From the NCBI RefSeq assembly GCF_963678635.1, contig NC_087062.1:79547200-79611199 (forward strand): a stretch of DNA of 64,000 nucleotides. Direction: 5' to 3'. Below, one piece after another: positions 58,176-64,000 of the stretch; position 1 is the first letter of the stretch, and every line of letters begins with the position of its first letter. This DNA is from Symsagittifera roscoffensis (taxonomy: Eukaryota; Xenacoelomorpha; Acoela; Convolutidae). Under the pieces are notes generated by a model. It did not search any database and was not told the DNA's origin. It saw only the letters and a program-made list of their open reading frames with translations. A program made the position numbers and the translations under genes.

Positions 58176-59187
58176 AGCTGATTTAAATTATCAGACAAAG
58201 AAAAGGTATGAAAACTAAAAACTATTAATATTAACACCCAATTTACAATTTTTTCAACATTTACATACATTTTTTTTACTAATTAACAAATACAGATCAA
58301 AGTTTAACATAAGTCAACAAAATTAGTATTTGGTTTGATAACCATTAATTTTTTAGAACTGCATTTATACTACGAGGAATGCTCCGATATAACCGATGAT
58401 TGTAGTCCGGAATTGCCAAAAATGTTTCAAAAACTTGACGAATAAGTTTTTTAACTGTTGTCGGGTGTTTTTCACGAATCCTCTTTCTTGTAATTCTATA
58501 AGTTATCAAAAATATTCAAATCTGGAGATTGTGGGGGCCAAGTTTCCAAAATTCGGAAACCGTTTTCCTGGAAAAACTTTCCCAAAGTTTGGAGTTATGG
58601 CAACTGGCATTGTCTTGCTGGAAATTTTCGTCCAGATAAACTATTTCCATCAAGTGGGTTTCAAGTAATTTGCAACTTTTGGCAGAAATCATGTTTCCGT
58701 CGATGGCTGAAATATCTTTCCCAGAAACTTTTATGCAGCCCCAAAACATCACCCTTTTTCCAACAATCTTTGCTGTTGGAGTGATATAATTGGGATGATT
58801 TAGTGGTCGTCTCACATAAATCTTGGCGCTGCAGTATAATGCAACGATGGTTTGGTCTAAAAAAAACATAATGTTCCTTTTCCAACTTACGACATTTCTC
58901 TAAAAATGCCACTAGTAGATTTAGAAACTTAGTTTTTTTAGAAATTCTATGTAACCTAAAATTTTGAAGTAAAAATTCCAAACCTTGGATTTTTCCACGA
59001 AGTGAAAATAAGCCCATAAAAATGTAGCATTGTGTTAGTTTAGTTTTTTTGACTGTTTAATTTTTTGCTGAATGTAGCAGGAATTTGTAAAAACCGTTAA
59101 ACTTGAATAATGAGAGTTTTTAAAAATATATTAACGCCTTGTTGATTTTTATTTTCACACCTTTAGTCCGGATAATTTAAATCACTG
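58176..59187 (-). mobile_element. Tc1/mariner-like DNA transposon relic
   Basis: Terminal inverted repeats are visible: GATTTAAATTATCAGACAAAG on the left and, in reverse complement, CAGTGATTTAAATTATCCGG on the right, which is followed by TA. The left CAGTG end is eroded. About 1.0 kb in all, of which most is a broken transposase on the minus strand. Confidence 0.75.
58330..59000 (-). pseudogene. Tc1-like transposase remnant
   Basis: The minus strand reads AKIYVRRPLNHP, then GKRVMFWGCIKVSGKD, DGNMISAKSCKLLE and FQQDNASCHNSKLWESF, the central DDE catalytic region with the second Asp in QQDNA. C-terminal pieces such as IPRSINAVLKN follow after a frameshift near 58515. The N-terminal DNA-binding domain is not recognisable. 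Confidence 0.75.
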
Positions 59188-61394
59188 TATAGCTGTACCA
59201 ATACTACCTTCAGTCTTGGACTTGGTTAAACATCGTCAATTTATTAATTTAAAATGGAAGAAAAAATTTGTTTTATTTAAGAAATTTATCTCTAAAAGGC
59301 TGATAAAGGAATAGTTTAGAAACCGTGTTAGTTCTAAATTTATCAAAAACACCCAAAATTCACTTTTTTGAAAAAAGTTGTTTGTAATACGTTATTTTCT
59401 GTGCCAAACCAATTTGATTCAATTTATTTTTCCATAGGAAACCAACGATTCACAATCAGATTATACGGTATAATAGAGGTTTTGTAAGTCTTGTGAAATA
59501 GGACGAACTTTTTCTGAAAAAACATATCGGGCTCGGTACGCTACTTAGATGAACTTTGTCAACATTATTCATAAAATTGAGTTAATTGTCTACAGAATTC
59601 CAGGACATTTGAAGCTACTAGTTTTTTTAACATATCATGTTTTTTTTTATTTTGTCACCAGTGGAAAAATAGTGGTGCTAAAATAGTGCCCGTGCTCCAC
59701 CCCATTGGATAAGTACGCATTTCAGGTTCTTCATCTCTCATTTAACGATTTTGCCTTCGATTAGAAAAATAGCATTTCTGCAAGTTAATGTAACACTTCT
59801 ACCACGTGTGTTCAAGTTTTCTTTTACCATAGATCACATAACCAAAAGTTTTCGTATTACTTTCCAACAAAGAAAAAAGCTTGTCTTATTCTTCTTTTTA
59901 ACGCTTTCCAAATAAATTCTGTACGGCGAACAATTTCATGACTGCTAGATTTGTTTTTTGAAATACAAATTGTTCGCGGTTTATAAATGTTCTGATTAAT
60001 GAAACTGGTCTATCGTCGATTCGTTTTTTGGAGAGTCTGTGAATTTTGTTAAAAAACGTATAGGTCAGACGTTGGAAGAATCCGGATTACCATTTGTGTG
60101 ATAAGCAATCAACGGTTACTTCTAAGTTTTAACTGTTTGCTGAAACTTTATGTTCATTTGCTGGACTCTAGACAGCTTTGATTTTCCTCAAAATCGATTT
60201 AAAAATGTAGATGTCTGGCGTCTAGTTTTGCACAATTGAAAATTTTGATTGCAATCAATTTTTTTAAATAAACAATCTCACTCTCTTTCAAAAATTCGTA
60301 AACATTGCTTTATTAAAAGACAAACGAGGGCGTAAATCATTTTTGAATTTTTTCTATCTCTATCTGCACTTGTTTTGAACCTGTTTGTTAATTCACCATT
60401 TTCATTACCTAACCATTTCTGGGATTCATTTTTTGTGGAACCCCATTTTTTCCGTGGATTTAATTTTGTGGAAAGGTCAAACTTTCCAAGTTTTTTGAAT
60501 CAAATCAATCATTCTTGAGAGAGAAAATTTTTAGCGCTTTTTTAGATTGCGAATGAATGAATTTAGAAGCAAAACATAATTTCTGAGGGATGTCAGATCC
60601 TTGTCGTAAATTTAAAGCTCTGGTGCTTTTTCACTCGATACTTTAGCCACTGTGGAATAATGATCACTGATTGAGCATTTCAAGTTTTCAACGTCAAAAT
60701 TATGCTTTTGTGATGAAAATTAAAGCTATGCGAGGTCTAGTATCGTAGCAAATTTTTTAGGCTCAATTTTTTTGAGTTAAGTCAATAATAATTGTCCAGC
60801 CAAATGAAGGTTTCATCCTATTCCTTGATCGTGTTGAGTAAATAGTTAAAACTATCAGAAAACTGACCAAGTTGTAGATCCCGCTGTCTGTATGTTACAC
60901 CATAGTTTGCAATCTGTTAACTTGATTTTGAGTTCGAATTTCCAGCCAATCAGAATAGAGCATTTTACTTGGGGGGGGGGGGGGGGGGGGATGTTAACTT
61001 GAGATCCAATTAGTCTTTGAATGCATTATCCGTGTCCGTCCACCAAAACTTTCCCATTCCCTCATCTTTCCCTACTAATTAGCTGATGTTTTTGATAGTC
61101 TCAAAAATCGTACAAATCAATCTGGTGTACAAGTCACTGCAATATTTCGCAAAATGCAAAAAACTATAGGAGTTCGGCTAGTGCAGCAACAAAAACTGGT
61201 AGTTGCTCATGTTGGCTTTGCAATGATTGAGTATTTAGGAACATAAGTTTGTCCTCCTGTTTCTTTAATGAACTTTGATTTATTTTTCTGGAATACCAGC
61301 GTTGTAGATGAACTTTTGAACAAAACGCAAAAACTACAAACAAAACATTAGTTTCGCCTGCTGCATTCAAATACTCGATGTGTTCATTTTTGTT
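59188..61394. other. AT-rich intergenic DNA, no gene
   Basis: No supported frame. A run of 20 G residues lies at 60971-60990, surrounded by ordinary AT-rich sequence. Confidence 0.5.
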
Positions 61395-62095
61395 CCGACC
61401 ATTGAAATGGGGAGGAACTTTGTGTTCGGGTGTGCTTTTGTTATTGTTATTTTTTTTTCAACTTTTTGTTTTCCACGCAAAATCAGCTACCACAAATAAT
61501 CATCGAACAGGGTTGTGATATTAAAGACCTGCTAATTTTAAAGCGAAATCAGCTACAACAAATAGTCATCGGACAGGGTTGATTGATATTCAATTATAAT
61601 AAAGCCCTTTCAGTCATGATTCAAGCGGCGTTAAAATATTTTGAAAAGTTTTCATAGTGTCAAGAAAAACCGGTTTGAAATTTTTGATTTCTGGTCCAAT
61701 TTCGAGCTAATAAGGTAACGGTGTAGGCTTGCAATAGCTTATTTAAACTTAATTTAAGCAGTGAAGACTTAATTTTACTAAAGTAAAAATAGTTTTTGGA
61801 GTTTTTAGCGCAATTTTGGGAATTAAAAGTTTCCGCAAAAAATTCGTTTTTTTTTTAGTTTTTCAAGTCAATATTTTTCAAAAACTGTTTTGTTTTCAAA
61901 TTGACTTATTTTACTATGACTCTCAAATATGCCTAAGTTCTATTATTTCGTTCAGATTTTTTATCACAACATGCAGAAAAAACGACTTCAAATTGAGAAA
62001 AAAAACATATTTGTATTTTTTTAAAAGACTGGTCGGAAAATTTTGTGCTACTTGCTCAGTAACCGGTTATCGTTGTTTTTTTTGTTCTTCGCATA
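61395..62095 (+). repeat. R2 repeat copy 3 (most complete)
   Basis: It starts ttccgaccattgaaatgggg and ends gactggtcggaaaattttgt, so TTCCGACCA and TGGTCGGAA form short terminal inverted repeats. About 700 bases and non-coding, hence MITE-like. Three partial relatives lie at 52920, 54350 and 57565. Confidence 0.65.
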
Positions 62096-62939
62096 ATTTT
62101 TTGTAGATCTAAGAAAAAGTCCTTTAAAATACATAAATGCTTATTCATCGTTGCCGAATGAAATCAATTGACATACCAGACTTTATCACTGTTCGTACTT
62201 CCGGGTTTTCAAAGAATTTTTTCCTGTTCTCGCCTTGAAACTTGCGTGGTTTACTGATCATGCAGTAGCATGTTTTCCAACGCAATAAAAAGGCCTAAAG
62301 ACTTGCTCCTTTTTGCTTCCTCATTTTTCCACTTTGAATGCTTTGCCAAGTTCTACCAAATCATCGATATCATTTTTGCCCAGCATGGCATGGAATACCA
62401 ACACTGTTGGCCCTTTTAAACAAAAGCTGTTGCTTGCTGTTATACCTAAACGATTTAAAATTATTCCAATTTGGATTAAATTTCATTTCTCTATCATCAT
62501 TTCTACAATCTAATTCAAAAAAATGAATAGCTTTCGGATTTCGAAATTGAGACTTTTTTTAAATTAAGATTTTGGTATAATTTTTAACGAGCTTAGATAC
62601 TGGATGCGGCTCCTCCAGGATTTGGATCGCGTTCAGCTCTTGATAAATAATTGGTTCAGCAGGTGGTGTAATTTCTACACCCAATACTCGTCTGATAAAT
62701 ATAACGTAACAACCGAAGTAAAACTGTTGGACAAAAATGGCAATAGTCTCTTTGGACGTGTATGCTACTTAAAAATTACCCGCTATCACCTAGATATTTT
62801 ACTTCTATTTGCAAATCTCGAATATATTTAAATCAATTTTGATAAAGTTGGTGATATCAATTTCAGAAATATTTTTGAGTTTTTTGTTGATTTTGGACGA
62901 TTCAAGTTTAAATCCATCTTTATCTAAACTACGAAATTT
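62096..62939. other. Intergenic, possible LINE crumb
   Basis: At 62604-62690 LLQDLDRVQLLINNWFSRW followed by SSDKYN loosely resembles the post-active-site segment of LINE RT. Nothing else recognised. Confidence 0.25.
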
Positions 62940-63550
62940 AGAAAGCGTTAGTGTAATAGTAGGACTGGTTTTTTCTAACCTAAGTAGCAAATATTGGTTC
63001 CAATTTTGGTGACAATTTTATAGCTTTTTGATAGCATGTGCTTCGATAATCGAATATTAATAAGTTAACACAGTTGATGCATTTTTAATTCATCAAATCA
63101 ACCGAAAAAAAAGCTATTTGTTTCCAACAACAACAATCATTAAACCTCGATTTCAAAAATTTTCTAACTCAATATATCTCAATATTTTTTTTAATGCTTA
63201 ATGATTTCCAATTTACTACATGCAAAACTAGTGGGGATTCCTTCAGTTTGTTATATTCCAAATTATTATTTGCAAAATTGTGTATAATTGTATTTGGTGC
63301 AACTTTAGCTGCATGGCATTGGTAATTTATTAGCATATGTAGCTGCTTTATTTGTGACTTGTGTTTTTCAATTGTTAAGCGATCGTGGCCGAGAGGAAAA
63401 GGCGTGAGACTCCAATTCTCGAGGTCGCAGGTTCGTAGACAATACCTGGCAAAGTTTTCCTAATTCGAGGCTTATTTTCTGGAGTTGTTATTTCACTTTG
63501 TGAAGCTGTTTTTTCGTCGTTTTTTTTGCTAGTGTAAGCGAAGCGCAGCT
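62940..63550 (+). repeat. R1 repeat copy 2, single arm with tRNA-like motifs
   Basis: gaaagcgttagtgtaatag, then aataagttaacacagttgat and the tRNA-like block match R1 at 47.1-47.9 kb. Box A-like GTGGCCGAGAGG is at 63385 and box B-like GGTTCGTAGAC at 63430. Unlike the first copy it is not palindromic. Confidence 0.7.
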
Positions 63551-64000
63551 TCACGCCTTTGTAAAATTGCCTTTTTTGAGTCGTCGCTTGTCTACTGCTC
63601 GTGTATAGCAACAACTTTCAAAATTACTGCAAGATGTTTAGCCTAACAAGTTATTATTCTTATTATTATTATTTTTGCTCATCTCTCTTATAATTTTAGC
63701 AGAAACTCATAACGGAGCTTGCTTAAACGCGTTCCCGAGAGAAAATCTTTGGATGTAATGTATGATTTAATTTTGTTCATCGCCACCAATAACGATTTGC
63801 AAGAAACGTACGTAAGATACCAAGTATGGTATTCATGTTAAAGTCTTGCGGTCATTATTTGGAAACCAAAAAAAATTGCAACAATGTTGAGAGAAATTGT
63901 TCGGAAAATCTGGTCAGACTAAATGAGACAAAATATGTTGAGGCCAATCTTTCGGTTACATGACAAAAGATCTCCTGAAGTAAGGTCACAGCTGATTAGA
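63551..64000. other. Window end, no gene seen
   Basis: AT-rich sequence including a short att-rich microsatellite near 63655. No supported frame. Confidence 0.4.

Overview
The window is nuclear DNA from an invertebrate animal that I cannot place more precisely. Three host genes support this: a GatC-like mitochondrial amidotransferase subunit, a two-exon Protein C10 (C12orf57) homologue with a GT-AG intron, and the 5' part of a TTC29-like TPR gene. They sit in AT-rich, TE-littered DNA with a 200-base assembly gap. About 45 of the 64 kb is retroelement sequence.

Region 1 (1 to about 17.3 kb) is a decayed Gypsy-type LTR element on the minus strand. Its linker/integrase segment has been tandemly amplified into units of about 1.82 kb (1-9376) that run off the left edge. 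To the right, in reverse order, follow the linker, RNase H, the end of RT, nucleocapsid, gag, a leader with a minisatellite, a primer-binding site and a probable LTR.

Region 2 (17.9-21.3 kb plus 45.1-45.9 kb) holds two non-LTR retrotransposon relics. LINE-A has a PHD-like finger, a YLDD reverse transcriptase and a C-terminal restriction-like endonuclease. LINE-B is a 5'-truncated YADD element split in two by Region 3.

Region 3 (22110-45118) is the main discovery: a 23-kb Gypsy-class LTR element with LTRs of about 900 bp that are nearly identical. A 2.6-kb leader with two minisatellites precedes gag, nucleocapsid/protease and a 1902-codon pol. Pol has RT, RNase H and integrase and, beyond the integrase, a C-terminal macro-like domain. 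About 9 kb of extra plus-strand coding sequence then follows: ORF-A (SGNH hydrolase plus a second SGNH-like segment), ORF-B, ORF-C (basic, nuclear-signal-like), ORF-D and ORF-E (Cys/His clusters and a SUMO-interaction-like motif). Several junctions are stop/start overlaps (ATGA twice) or abutments (TAAATG), which suggests coupled translation. One in-frame TGA and several single-base frame changes interrupt otherwise clean reading frames. An inverted, older LTR copy (21256 to about 22100) abuts the 5' LTR head to head, so the whole block has inverted-repeat ends.

Region 4 (46-64 kb) is host DNA: GatC (+), C10 (+), TTC29-like (-), a Tc1/mariner relic with terminal inverted repeats, a palindromic repeat family with tRNA-like box A/B motifs (R1), a short MITE-like family (R2) and LINE fragments.

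The element's genes probably work as follows: gag, protease, RT and integrase do the copying and insertion. The macro-like and SGNH domains and the unknown ORFs are accessory functions not normally carried by Gypsy elements. All functional calls rest on reading motifs by eye; no searches were run.
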